The translations under genes and the position numbers were made by a program. The notes beneath the pieces were generated by a model, which saw only the letters and a program-made list of their open reading frames with translations, made no database searches and was not told where the DNA came from. Positions 43,219 to 54,359 of a stretch of 64,000 nucleotides of DNA are shown here, in pieces. The DNA lies in contig BLAL01000006.1 in NCBI GenBank assembly GCA_015698045.1, positions 868,001 to 932,000 of the forward strand. Direction: 5' to 3'. The DNA comes from Rhizophagus clarus. Lineage: Eukaryota; Glomeromycota; Glomeromycetes; Glomerales; Glomeraceae. Each line of letters starts with the position of its first letter. Position 1 is the first letter of the stretch.

Positions 43219-43346
43219 GAGACTTATGGCAACGATCAGAAATTGATTAATTGAATTATAGAGAACATGGTTATTTTGGAAGGAGTTAACCCAAACAAGG
43301 TATATTTAACGGGATATATGGTGATGGTGTATATAAACTTATTTTT
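43219..43346 (+). pseudogene. Fragment of an esterase-like alpha/beta hydrolase gene
   Basis: ETYGNDQKLIN, one TGA, then IIENMVILEGVNPNKVYLTG and Y. The GVNPNKVYLxGY string closely matches the strand-turn before the nucleophile in poly-hydroxybutyrate-depolymerase-like and related esterases, which continue SAGGDGVY. Here the Ser codons are missing and a GDGVY remnant follows in another frame. It is a short host-gene fossil. Confidence 0.4.
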
Positions 43347-43830
43347 TTTTTAAAAATAAATGTTATGATATTAAAGAATAATAAAAATATTTTTGGTCAC
43401 GTGGTGAAGGCGCGCGTCAGTCGCATCAACGTCATTGAAATATTGTTCTACATGATAATAAAAAGATTTGATAAAGATAAAAGTGAATTTTTTCGTCCAG
43501 ACTCACAATGGTTTCCAAATTAATATTTCAATACTGGTAATGTAAAACAATTAGAAAAAAATGGAGTTCTTTTTTCATTACTTTAACAGATAGCTATTTT
43601 AAAGAAAAATATCTGATAATAATATGATGTGTTTGGATTTCACGAATCGTAAAATTAAATGTAATTCATTGTCTGTGCTCACATTTATTCTATGTAGAAA
43701 TAAAATAATAGAAAAAATAAAATAAAATAGACATGATTTATTCTTCGGGTCTTCGGGTGCTGTAGTAATGACAAATCCAGATATTCCACAAAAATTTCTA
43801 TAATTTTAGAAATTTCAAAGTATTCCGAAC

Positions 43831-44342
43831 TTATCTATAGTTGATATCGATGAGAGGTACGGATTCTTCACTATCTTCATTATCCTTACCTCCATTCGGA
43901 TAGAAGTTTCTTTTACACCATGCGTATATATCCCTGCAATTTTGTTCAATCAATATATCCACTCCATGTTTTATTGAAAAATCCATAATCAAAGATACGA
44001 CTCTCTAAATAATTTAAAAATTAGGAAAGTTTATAATATATAAAATATAAGGAAAAACTTACATATGAATAAAGAGATGCCGTAACGTTTATAATTAAAG
44101 CTGTCCAACTAAATGACCTAATTTTTCCATGTTGATTAAATACAAACGAATCTTATAATATACTATACTATGTATAGTATGTGTGAATATTTAAACTTAA
44201 ATACCCATATCATACCGTATATACTTTTTAAATAATAGATTAGCAGAATTAAACATGCTATAAATAACGAAATTGGAAATGGATTTTGATATAAATATTC
44301 ATAATATATTATTACAATTATGATAATAATACCAGATGATCT
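43831..44342 (-). CDS. Spliced membrane protein, C-terminal exons
   Basis: Three exons on the minus strand join in phase: 44,342-44,216, 44,151-44,063 and 44,004-43,831. They encode SSGIIIIIIVIIYYEYLYQN with a hydrophobic second helix (PISLFIACLILLIYYLKSIY), then DSFVFNQHGKIRSFSWTALI, INVTASLYSYRVVSLIMDFS, KHGVDILIEQNCRDIYAWCK and an acidic tail ending LIDINYR. This gives at least two, probably three, membrane segments and a cytosolic tail. Donors (GTATGA, GTAAGT) and acceptors are good and all junction codons are preserved, so this is a real gene or a recent pseudogene. The 5' end is unclear. An EF-hand-like exon lies upstream. Family not recognised; a cation-channel or Ca-responsive membrane protein is only a guess. 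Confidence 0.5.
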
Positions 44343-44491
44343 ATATTTGACTCGTTTGCATTTTTATTTGCACCGGGATCAGATGAGCAAGCTATCAAAA
44401 AAATTAAATATTTAATTATTAATATAAAGGAGTTACTATAAACATAGCTCAGCATAAATTAATTACGTCTAGATCTGCGCCTATACATTTA

Positions 44492-44610
44492 TTAAAATTT
44501 GAACGTTAATAGCACTTTATGATGATTAACGATATTCTCAGATCTAAATACTTCTGCAGCGTCCAAAATTTCTTTCATTGTTAAAATATCACCGTCGGCT
44601 TTTGAATCAA
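44492..44610 (-). CDS. EF-hand-like exon upstream of the membrane exons
   Basis: Reads DSKADGDILTMKEILDAAEV, then FRSENIVNHHK and on to TAA at 44,492. Its first 13 residues match the calcium-binding EF-hand loop, with acids or ligands at positions 1, 3, 5, 7 and 12 (D, K, D, D, then Glu at or next to 12). A TAA lies just upstream in frame and no clear donor links it to the membrane exons. It may be a damaged exon of that gene or an independent remnant. Confidence 0.35.
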
Positions 44611-45035
44611 TTTACATAATCTACTATCTATATAACTAAAAAAAAAATGTCATATTTAGATTACCCCGTATAAATAATTTTGAATTGTGCAAAGCGTGAT
44701 CTGATCAGTGCCTGATCTAAATTTAAAAGTTAAGACGATTTAAACGATTTGATCGGCAAATCCATGTTGATTACTTATTTCTGGTAACTGAAGTTTTACT
44801 AATATTAACTAGCCAGTAGGTTTTTTTCTAGTACCCACGATAGGGATATTGTCAGCACAATCGCGTAACTAGATTGTGAAACTTTAATTGGTTAAAAAAA
44901 TGTGCAAAGTTATTCTTGTCAGTGATTGATTTTGTTTCACTGACAAATATTTTTTATGAATAAACAATGAATGTATTGTATTTAACAATTGATGATTAAG
45001 ATTGGTATTATAAAGAAAGTATAATTATTTTTATA

Positions 45036-45482
45036 TTTATTTGTGAAAAGAATATATTTTTTTATATAAATCATAAATAAATGTTTGTGGGTGGAAGGTT
45101 AGAGCAATATCTGGTATTTTTTGTTGTAGAGTATAAGTGATTAGTGGATTATAGAAGATCCAATCTGCTTTTTCGGAATACATAAGTTTTCCACAGTATA
45201 CACAGGCAATTCGGGGCCATTGGGTTAGGATATCATTTTGAAATTTATTGTATAATCTTAGTAGCTTGGAGATGGTCTCCAATATGTTAATTGAGGGTTA
45301 TTTCGAGAATTGAGATTTTGATTTGAATAATTTTGTGATAAATAGTTATTTTGGGAGTTGTGATTTTGATTTAAATAATTTTGATAAAGATTATTATAGT
45401 TAACAGTCTGATTTGGTGTTAATTCGATTAAGGTTTCATATTCATTATCAAATGTATATATATGATGAATTCGAGAGTCCAT
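45036..45482 (-). pseudogene. N-terminal fragment of a Helitron-helicase-like (DUF6570-type) protein
   Basis: The first part (45,482-45,258) starts MDSRIHHIYTFDNEYETLIE with an Asn/Gln/Tyr-rich repeat. After a frame change the sequence continues LLRLYNKFQNDILTQWPRIA, CVYCGKLMYSEKADWIFYN and PLITYTLQQKIPDIALTFHP. The WPRIACVYCGKL segment with its CxxC pair resembles N-terminal regions I recall from fungal Helitron-associated Pif1-like proteins. It is cut short soon after and no helicase follows. It lies immediately beside the hAT element. Confidence 0.35.
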
Positions 45483-45699
45483 GGTATTGCAGTTTTTTTT
45501 ACAAATAGTCTGTTTATCAATAGTTTTATTGTGCGAATTATATTTATATATAGGTTTTATTTTTTTTCATTTATTTATTTTTTTTTTTATAAAAAAAAAG
45601 ATTGATATGACGTGATATAGTTTTTATTTATTATTTGTTTTATAAAAAAAAAAAGATTGATATGGTGTGGCTTTTATTTTTTTATTGACATCACGAATT

Positions 45700-48407
45700 T
45701 AGTGATTGTATCTGGTTAGTATCCGGATAAAAAAATCCGTTACCGTTAAGGATTTCCATATTCGGTTATCCGATTTCAATAAACTGGATGGCATCCGCAT
45801 AACATCCGGATTTATCCGTTAATTTCACAGATATTTAACAGTTGTTTTAATTGGTTTCTTAGCGGATAAATTATGTATTATAAAATATAACCTATCATAT
45901 TATTATATTTATTGTATAAAATTCAAGCTAATAACTTAATTAATATTATTCACTTATTACTATTGCATGTCATAACTATTTTATCATAATTTAAATATCA
46001 ACTGTAGGATGAATACTAATAAAATTATGACCATTCCTTTTTAAGAATATAACACGATCAAACAATTCAGGTTTGATTCTTGATCTCTTAACGGTCAAAA
46101 GATTACCTGCGTCAGAAAACAGTCTCTCTGAAAGGGTAGATGCTGCTCGAATGCCCAATATCTTTCTAGCCAATTGACTTATAATTGGAAATTTTTCTTT
46201 CCTTTCATTCCACCAGGCATATGGATCTTTTTCAAATGGGATTTCTTCTAATTCCAAATATTCAATTACTTCATTTTCAGCTACTGTTGGATTAGTGAAA
46301 GCATCAAATAGAGATCTTTTCTTTCGCTGTTGTGCTTGAAGTGAAAAAGGAGTAGTATTCGATTGACTTGATTTCATATCATTATATTTTTTACATAATT
46401 CATTCTCTACTTCTTTCTTTCGTTCTTGTGTAACAAATTTTAATTTTTTGAAACGTGGATCAAGAAGAGTAGCAAGAAGAGCTTCAGAAGATGTAGGATT
46501 GAAATAGTAGATCATTGCTTTATACAAATTCTTTTTTATTAAATCAAAAAGTCCATAAGTTTCAACAGGCATATTGATATTAGTTTTTTCTTGCAACTGA
46601 CTTTGGTCTTCATCTCTTTCCAACTCTGGAGCTTCATCAAAGCATCTCCAGCTCATCAAGATTAAAATTAATTACAGAGCTAGTTATTGGGTGGATTTTC
46701 ATCATTATTACTGCAATAGTAGGATTGATGCTACTATAAGTACAATATTTACTTCCACCTAAATAATCCGTTGCTTCTGCAAAATAAAAAAGTATTTCAT
46801 TCAAATCACGAATTAATAACCACTCATCCTCAGTTATCATTATATTTTTTAACCGCACTGCATCCTTTCGGGAATCTGAATCAGATTGAAGTTCAAGGTA
46901 ATTGAGTAATCCTTTGATATATCCTTTTAATTTTAAAAGGTGACACTAAGCTAAATAGCTGGAATTCCATCGAGTAGAAATATCAGCAATGGCATTAAGA
47001 TATCTAGAAGTTTCAGAAGAATCCTAATAATAAAATATTTAATACATAATTAAATATATTAATTAATATTCAGCAAATACATACTACAGGTTCTTCATCA
47101 TCTTCATAATTAGCAAGAGAAGGATGATCTTTTTGAATTTTTTCAAGTCTTTCAGATTGTTTAGGTGTCATAAAAAAGTCTATTAAGTGCTTTACCTGTA
47201 ATATTAAATTTTGTGTTACAAATAACCCATTTCCCACTACCAGTTGCAATGTATGTGAAAAACAGCCAATCCAACTAACTCCATCCAATAATTTGACACA
47301 TTTTTTCATGTTGGTTGCATTGTAAGTAGTAATTGTCATTGTAAGATGACGAATTTTCCATTGATTTAAAATATTTTCAATATATTTTGCTATATTCTTG
47401 GCAGTATGGGGGTAGCGAACAAATTGAACAGTGAGAGTAATTTCCTTAAGGATAAAATCTGAATCAACATACGAACATGTAATTCCAATAAAACCCTTTC
47501 TATTTTGGCCAGTCCATAGATCTGTTGTTAACGATACAGATATGGCTTCTTTTACAATTTATTCTATCATTTTTGGTTGTATATAATTGTATGCTTTATG
47601 AATGATTGCCTTTATTGTTTTTGCTTCTGGGACAAGAAATGCAGGATCCAATTCATTGCAAAAAATACGAAATGATGTGCTGTTAACAACCAAAAAATGT
47701 TGTAAATCCTCAATGATCCAATTAGTTAAAAACTGACAAAGTTCAATTTGCCGCTTTTCTGAATGTTTTTTTGTCTCAAATTGTTGTTTGCTATCCTATA
47801 CATTATTTTTAATAAATTAAATTATAAGATGCAAAAGTAATAAAAAAAATCTCTTACTGATTTAAATATGATTGTACTTCAGATTGTTTTCCATCTTTCG
47901 TTATTTTATGAGCAGACCATAAATGACTACTTCTGTTACCTGTTAAACCATCATGCTTAAGTTTTATATTACATTTTGTTCTGTCTTCCTTTATTACTTG
48001 ACAAGCTATAACAGGTTTGTTATTATCATTAAGACTTTTGATATAATGCGCCCATATCCAGCTAGTTTTCTTTCTTGTAAGTTTTTGTCGGTTATTTATT
48101 TGTTGTGTCAAGTCCTCATGAGATAAAGTCATTTGGGAGTGCTTGGAGTTAAAAATGATGTAATTTTACTTTGATGGTTTGGCATTTGAAATGTAAACGC
48201 TTAAGAAAAAAAATGGAGTTTATAAAAAACTTAATTTTATGATAATCAATAAACTCAAACTCAATAAACAGGTAAATGTAGTATATCTGGGTCACATGAT
48301 GTCTTATCTGGATAACCGTTATGGTAGGAAAATCTATATCCAGATATCCAGTTTTGCCAGATATCCTTTAATATAACTGGATATATTAAACCCAGATACA
48401 ATCACTA
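45700..48407 (-). mobile_element. hAT DNA transposon, full length with 8 bp duplication
   Basis: The terminal inverted repeats are TAGTGATTGTATCTGG (45,700-45,715) and its inverse (48,392-48,407). The flanking octamers CACGAATT (45,692-45,699) and CACAAATT (48,408-48,415) match except for one transition, as expected for an old 8 bp hAT duplication. ATATCCAG/CTGGATAT words cluster near both ends, and the left end also has several ATCCGGAT variants. One decayed transposase gene runs on the minus strand. Confidence 0.85.
45991..48132 (-). pseudogene. hAT transposase gene with BED finger and hATC domain, inactivated
   Basis: The gene starts at 48,132. A BED-type finger (48,132-47,854) reads SWIWAHYIKSLNDNN..CQV..C..SSHLWSAHKI. 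The catalytic core follows (about 47,800-47,070): ISVSLTTDLWTGQNRKGFIG carries the first Asp. The usual second Asp box TTDNASNM is TTYNATNM (Tyr at about 47,324-47,322), and WIGCFSHTLQLVV follows. The C-terminal hATC dimerisation domain (46,659-45,991) is well kept: YAWWNERKEKFPIISQLARK, ILGIRAASTLSERLFSDAGN and LLTVKRSRI. A TAA at about 47,559-47,561 also breaks the core. Exons are separated by short A+T introns. Inactive as a transposase. Confidence 0.75.
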
Positions 48408-49127
48408 CACAAATTCATATTTTTTTAGTTAGATTTTTTATTTAGTTTTAATTTTATTATGAAATAAATGATGTAAATACAATTTTCATATAAGTATAAA
48501 ACTAATTTTAACCTGGGATGATTTAACCAGGGTGATTTAACCTGGTAATTTTTATATGAGAAAATTATTATTTACTGGGTGATTTTCACTCTATCATGTG
48601 ATCAAATATAAATCCAATCACGTATAAACATTTCACAGATTATTTGTTTATTACGTCAGGTCTATTACTCTTCTTTTGCCTTCAACGTTTCGAACTTTGA
48701 CTGACCTTTCTATACTGTAGGTTTTTTAGCATTTTTTTTTATTTAGTTTATCTCTTACTAATTAACCATTTCTTCTTTTTTTGTAGGTTCTTTAATATCT
48801 TAATAAACAGTAAGTTTTAGGTATTCAGAAATTTAGAAATCTATTTTTTTTTTACAATTACTAACCAGTCCTTTTTCTTTTTTTTTTGGTCAGGTTTCTT
48901 CTTGGATTTTTTATTGGATCTCCTGGATTTCTTTTTGGGTTTATGCTCATGTTCTTTTCAGGTTTCTTGGGTTTCTTCTTGGTATGGGGTTTTTCTCACA
49001 TTTTTCCTGTTTCTTTATGAGATTTCTCATGAAATTTTCTGGATTTTCTTTTACATTTTTACTTGGGGTTCTTTTAACTTGCATTTCTTAAATTTCAGCT
49101 GGTTTCTTCTCTCTTTTTGGTTAGGGT
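48408..49127. other. Spacer with T-rich intron-like words
   Basis: Contains GTAG/TTAG acceptor-like runs with ACTAAT/ACTAAC cores near 48,755-48,890, resembling the intron-like arrays, and then a GGTTTCTT(C)TTGGG-rich stretch (48,890-49,110). No supported gene. Confidence 0.35.
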
Positions 49128-49214
49128 TTGTTCATTATAAAAAAATTCGTTACTATAACAAATAATGTGATTTGTCAATCTGATTCATTTTTTTTAATAA
49201 AAAATATTAACGTT

Positions 49215-49406
49215 TCTCTTTTTGACTTTACTATCGAACAAGCTCCCTTCCAATGGTCAAAGAACATCAGCTATCACAAATCAAAGAAGACTGCTCCAAA
49301 AGGTCAGTTGTCAAAGGTGCCATTAAAAACTGGTGATGAAACCATCACAAGCAACAAGAGCGACAAAGGCCCTAAAGTGCCTCCTACAGGAAAGGCTGGT
49401 ACTTCC
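49215..49406 (+). pseudogene. Coding-like fragment cut by the minisatellite element
   Basis: Reads IEQAPFQWSKNISYHKSKKT, APKGQLSKVPLKTGDETITS and NKSDKGPKVPPTGKAGTSH, then runs into the inverted repeat at 49,407. It is basic, Lys/Ser/Pro-rich and G+C-richer than its surroundings. No family recognised. No continuation is apparent to the right of the insert. Confidence 0.35.
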
Positions 49407-49639
49407 CACAGGTCAAATGGAGTCAAATCGGTCACCAATTGGTCATGTGACTGATTGGTGACTAATTGGTTACCTATTGATGACTGATTCTTTCAAACGG
49501 TCATCAATCAGGTATAAAATCCAAATTAGTTATCAACCGGTCATATGACTGATTGATGACTGATTGATGTATGGTTGAATTTACCAGTTATCAATAGGTC
49601 ACATATCAGATTGATGACCGATTGGTTGCTAATTGGCTT

Positions 49640-51690
49640 ATTATATATTAGCAGATTTTAGATTTTTTCAACAATAACATTTTATTTATAAACTATTTTA
49701 AACTCTGATAGAAAATTTTTTTTGATAGATTTCCTAAGATTCATATAGAATATTATTGATAAATAGAGATTCTTTTTTTTGAGATTTCTAAGAGTTCGTA
49801 TAGGGTATCTAATAGAAAATTTTTTTTATTTTCTAAGAGTTCATATGAAAAGAGTTTGTATGAGATATCTGATAGAAAATTTTTTTTAAGAGATTTTCTG
49901 AGTTCAGTTCGTATGTGATATCTAATAGAAAATTTTTTTTTGAGAGATTTTCTAAGAGTTCGTATTGGAAGGATTCGTATAGGATATCTGATAGAAAATT
50001 TTTTTAAGATATTTTCTAAGAGTTCATATGGAAAGGGTTCATATGAATTCTTTGATAGAAATTTTTTTTTTAAGATTTTCTAAGAATTTGTGAAAAAAGA
50101 GTTTGTATTATGGGATATTTTGATAAAGATTTTCCAAGTGTTCATATAGGAAAGGTTCATATGGGATATCTGATAGAAATTTGTTTTTAAGATTTTCTAA
50201 GAATTCATATGGGAAGAGTTCGTATGGGATACCTGATAGAAAATTTTTTTGTGAAATTTTTTAGGGTTCATATGGAAAGGATTTGCATGGGATTCTTTGA
50301 TAGAAAATTTTTTTGAAAAATTTTCTAAGAGTTTATATGGAAAGGGTTTATATAGGTCTGTGGGATATCTGATAGGAAATTTTTTTTTTGAGAGATTTCC
50401 TAAGATTTGTATAGGATGTATTTGATAATTAGATTTTTTTTTTGATTTCTAAGAGTTCATATGGGTATCTGATAGAAATTTTTTTTTTTGGGATTTTCTA
50501 AATTTATATGGGAAGAATTCGTATTTTCCAAGAGTTCATATGGGAAGCATTTGTATAGGATATCTTTAATAGAAAATTTTTTTTTATGAGATTTTCTAAG
50601 AGTCGTATAGGAAGGATTTGTATGGGATATTTTAATAAAGATTTTCCAAGTGTTCATATGGTAAGGGTTTGTATGGAATATCTTTGATAGAAAATTTTTT
50701 TTAAGAGATTTTCTAAGAGTTCGTATAGGAAGAGTTTGGAAGAGTTTGGAGAAGTTTGTATGGGATATCTGATACAAAATTTTTTTAAATTTTTTAGGAA
50801 TGGGATTCTTTGATAGAAAATTTTTTTTGAGAGATTTCTAAAAGTTCATATGGAAAAGGTACGTATGGGATTCTTTGATAGAAAATTTTTTTTTGAGATT
50901 TTCTTAGAGTTCGTGTGGGAAGAGTTCGTATGGGATATTTTGATAAAGATTTTCCAAGTGTTCATATGGGAAAGATTCATATGGGATATTTGATAGAAAA
51001 TTTTTTTTGAAATTTTCTAATAGTTCATATGGAAAGAGTTCATATGGGATACCTGATAAAAAATTTTTTTGTGAAATTTTTTAGGGTTTGTATGAAAAGG
51101 ATTCGTATGGGATTCTTTGATAGAAAATTTTTTTTTAAGAGATTTTCTTAGTTCATATGGAAAGAGTTCGTATGGGATATCTGATAGAAAAATTTTTCTT
51201 AAGAGATTTTCTAAGAGTTCATATAGAAAGGGTTCATATGGGATTCTTTGATAGAAAATTTTTTTTTAAGAGATTTTTTTAGAGTTCATGTGAGAAGAGT
51301 TTGTATGGAATATTTTAATAAAGATTTTTCAAGTGTGATTCATATAGTAAGGGTTCATATGGGATATCTTTGGTAGAAAATTTTTTTGAGAAAGAGTTCA
51401 TATGGAATATCTAATAGGAGGGATTCTTTGATAGAAAATTTTTTTGAGAGAGATTTCCTAAGAGTTCATATGGGATATTTTGGTAGAGATTCCTTTTTTA
51501 TGAAATTTTTTAGGATTCGTATGGATATTTTTGATAGAAAATTTTTTTTTTGAGATATCTCAAGATTTGTGTAGAAAATAATTTTTTTTTTTGAATTTTC
51601 TAAGATTTGGAGATTTTTTTTTTTTAGAGGTTTTCTAAGAGTTTGTATGAGATATTTTTAATAGAGAATTTTTTTAGATTTTGTAACATT
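49640..51690. repeat. 2 kb minisatellite, unit about 60-100 bp
   Basis: About 25-30 drifting units containing GATAGAAAATTTTTTTT, GAGATTTTCTAAGAGTTC and ATATGG(A/G)AAG(A/G)GTTC(A/G)TATGG. C/T and A/G alternatives (TTCGTATGG/TTCATATGG/TTTGTATGG) account for much of the variation, again a transition bias. Confidence 0.75.
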
Positions 51691-52029
51691 TTTTAAAAAA
51701 AAATACACTTTTTATTAAATTATAATATTAACTTTACCTTTTTTTGATATTACTAATGTTATTCTTTTTTTTATATTTTACTAAAAACTCTTCATAATAC
51801 TAACTTTTTGTATTTGTGTATTTTATTATAATTATTACTAACTTTTTATATTTACGCTTTACTATTTATTTATTAAATATTACTAACTTTATCAGTCATA
51901 TTATTATAATGAACATTTTTTATTTTAAATACTTATTAATATAAATAAAAATACTATGTATTTTATTTGTAATTCTAAATATTATGTGCTATAATAAATT
52001 TTATTATTTGTTATATGATTTTACAAAAA

Positions 52030-52200
52030 TTGGTCTTTCGACCATAATTTAACCATAATTTGACCATGAATCAACCATAATTTGACCATGAATCAACCAT
52101 AATTTGACTATGACAATAATTTGACCATAATTTGACCATCAATCGACCATCAATCAACCATAAATTGACCATAAATTGACCATAATTTGACCATCAATCA
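52030..52200. repeat. TTGACCATAA tandem repeat
   Basis: About a dozen copies of AATTTGACCAT and AATCAACCAT words in alternating order near the right end of the inverted-repeat-bounded block. GGTCA/TGACC words also fill its left end. Confidence 0.65.
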
Positions 52201-52376
52201 ATGATCATTGATCTTTCAATTGGCGACCCAATTTGGTGCCGATTTTTGACATCATCCGGCATCAATCGGGTAGTACAATTTATTGCCGATTAAATATCGA
52301 TTCGTTTGACTATTCATCAATCCTGATAGCCAATTGATAACCAATTGATAGCCAATTTGACATCATTTGACCTGTG

Positions 52377-53279
52377 TAGACTAGCTAGTCAGAGTTTGCC
52401 AGTCCTATGACTATACTGATGATGAATTTTATAGGCTAGCCAAGTCTTTTCAGTCTATTAGATTCCCTTGATAATTATTTTGCACAAAATCTAACTCTCG
52501 TACTAATCTGTCTAATGTTAATTGTAGTCCAATTATATAAACTTTTTGATAATCTCTACTCTATCCCTGTTTTGGAATAAGATTTTGATATTTTTTTTTA
52601 CATCATCTATAATATCCTCTATACTTACTATACCAGATAACATTTTAGTGATTTATTCTATAACTAAATATTTATTATGCTAAAAAAAAAATCTAATATT
52701 CATGTAAACTCTGGTTCAACTCACTCACAAGTTTAACTTATTGCTAGTAGCTAGATATGTGCGACATACATTCGTTTTGATATTTCTCTGGAAGCTTGAC
52801 CCTTATAGCTCTTTTTTCAGCTTTTTCATGGAGAATACCAACTTTAACTATTTTCTTATAAATTATAATAAACTAATTCCCATAAGGTAAACCAGTTATT
52901 CCATCTGTTAAGATCAGAGAGCCTTCTTTTTAGACTTGACTAGAGATATTATATGATCCTTTGATTGGAATCCTATATTCTTGGCATAGAATACCTTTTT
53001 CTGAAATAGACAATCCTGATATACTTGAGTCATAGGAAATTTACTTTCTGGCTATGTGTTTTTTGCCTTTTCATTCATACCCTTTTTGCTAACGTGACCC
53101 TCTTATGCTTTGACTTTATGGATTTATCAGCTAAGACATAGTGGTATGATTTTACCCAAATATGAAATGACTCAGTAATAACATTACCTGAAGTTTCATC
53201 TTTGAAAAGCCCAATAGTCTTTGAATCATTAATATCAAAGAGATCTGGTCACTCAACCATATCTTTATAAATGTCTTCA
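52377..53279 (-). mobile_element. Second Polinton polymerase fragment (fossil)
   Basis: The minus strand from about 53,279 to 52,740 matches the polymerase region of the 21-34 kb element (its 26,870-27,440 part) in words and order, for example the stretches around EDIYKDM and the HYVLADKS-like segment. Another degraded coding-like stretch follows to about 52,450 (KVYIIGLQLTLDRLVRELDF). Only the C-terminal polymerase part and some downstream sequence survive. It is much more diverged than the larger copy and broken at many points, so it is an older insertion or a different lineage. Both of its ends are cut by inverted-repeat-bounded blocks. Confidence 0.65.
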
Positions 53280-53299
53280 TCAGGAAATTTTTTTAGAAG

Positions 53300-53790
53300 A
53301 TATATATCGATATTTATCACTTTATCTCAAATTATCCCATTTTATCATATTAAATAAATTGATAGATATCAAATTTGGATAGTTATTGGTAAATATCTGA
53401 TGATATAAAATGATATTTAATGTTAATGATATTTATTGGTAATTATCTGTAAGATAAATAATGATATTTAATAATAATGATATTTATCAATAATAATCTG
53501 AATGATAAATAACAATATTTAATGTTAATGATATTTATTGGTAATAATCTATAAGATAAATAATGATATTTAATATTAATGATATTTATCAATAATAATC
53601 TGAAAGATAAATAATGATAATGATATTTATCAATAATAATCTGAAAAATAAATAACAATATTTAATGTTAATGATATTTATCGGTAATAATTTGAAAGAT
53701 AAATAACGATATTTAATGCTAATGATATTTATCAATAATAATCTGAAAGATAAATAACAATAATTATCTTAATGATTTATAACAAATTTT
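53300..53790. repeat. GATATTTATCAATAATAATCTG minisatellite
   Basis: About eight units of 45-60 bp containing GATATTTATC(A/G)(A/G)TAATAATCTG and AAGATAAATAACAATATTTA. The short minus-strand frame through it is a translation of the repeat. Confidence 0.7.
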
Positions 53791-54124
53791 TAAATGTTAA
53801 AAAGTTTTATTAATTGATACCATTACATAACCATTTATTTTTTTTTATAATTATATTAAGCCTTACTACTGAAGACTCCCTCTTTTTGTCACTATAAACA
53901 AGCGGAGGGAACAGCAATAGCTTTCCCCCTATAGGCACTAATGGGCCTCTACCTGTTTACAGAGGAGGGCAGGTTCATAAGGTTAAACATTATGCACATT
54001 GTGTATTGTACATGCGTACATACGTGCACACGTAACCTAATATAATTAAATTTTATATCAATTTATTAATTATAAAAAAAAAATTATTTTTAGGAAAATG
54101 CCCTCTATTTATATCAAATTAAAC

Positions 54125-54143
54125 ATCACGTGTATCACGTGAT
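54125..54143. promoter_or_regulatory. Paired CACGTG E-boxes
   Basis: ATCACGTGTATCACGTGAT holds two perfect CACGTG sites (54,127-54,132 and 54,136-54,141) nine bases apart. CACGTG is the classical site of fungal bHLH factors. It sits about 230 bp upstream of the array and 90 bp before its pyrimidine tract, as a promoter element would. Confidence 0.45.
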
Positions 54144-54185
54144 ATTATATTAATGATGATCTGCAGTTCGTTCATTATTATTAAA

Positions 54186-54217
54186 GCTTAAGCTTTTTTT
54201 AGTTTAAGCTTAAACTT
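54186..54217. other. Two AAGCTT palindromes
   Basis: AAGCTTAAGCTT is followed by GTTTAAGCTTAAAC, a perfect 14 bp palindrome, with a T-run between them. Adjacent to the pyrimidine tract; role unknown. Confidence 0.5.
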
Positions 54218-54359
54218 TTTTCACTTTCCCTTTCCCTTTTTTCGTTTTTTCTCCTTCCTTCTCTTTCTTTTTTTCCCATTTCTCACCTCCTCTCTTCTCA
54301 TTTTTCTCTTTCCTTCCCTTTTCTATGCTATCCTTTTTAGGCATTAATTTGTCTCTTTA

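Larger units (their letters stand above)
49407..52376. mobile_element. Inverted-repeat-bounded minisatellite block
   Basis: The left end CACAGGTCAAATGGAGTCAA and the inverse of the right end CACAGGTCAAATGATGTCAA agree over about 40 bp with few changes, continuing with CAATTGGT-like words. No clear target duplication is found. There is no coding capacity. It resembles a non-autonomous transposon whose interior has expanded into tandem repeats. Confidence 0.5.
53791..54359. other. Promoter-like region before array 3
   Basis: Contains the E-box pair (54,125-54,143), two AAGCTT palindromes (54,186-54,217) and a pyrimidine-rich tract (54,217-54,345) directly upstream of the array. A GGAGGGAACAGC..CCCCCTATAGGC segment near 53,900-53,970 is unusually G+C-rich. 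No coding exon seen. Confidence 0.4.

Noticed and set aside
49640-51690. Regular repeats reminiscent of a CRISPR array
   Set aside because: Units drift, spacers are not unique, period varies and the genome is eukaryotic; this is a minisatellite.
53278-53320. Simple insertion of the 3.9 kb block into the Polinton fragment
   Set aside because: Polinton sequence does not resume on the right side of the block and no target duplication is visible, so a more complex rearrangement is likely.
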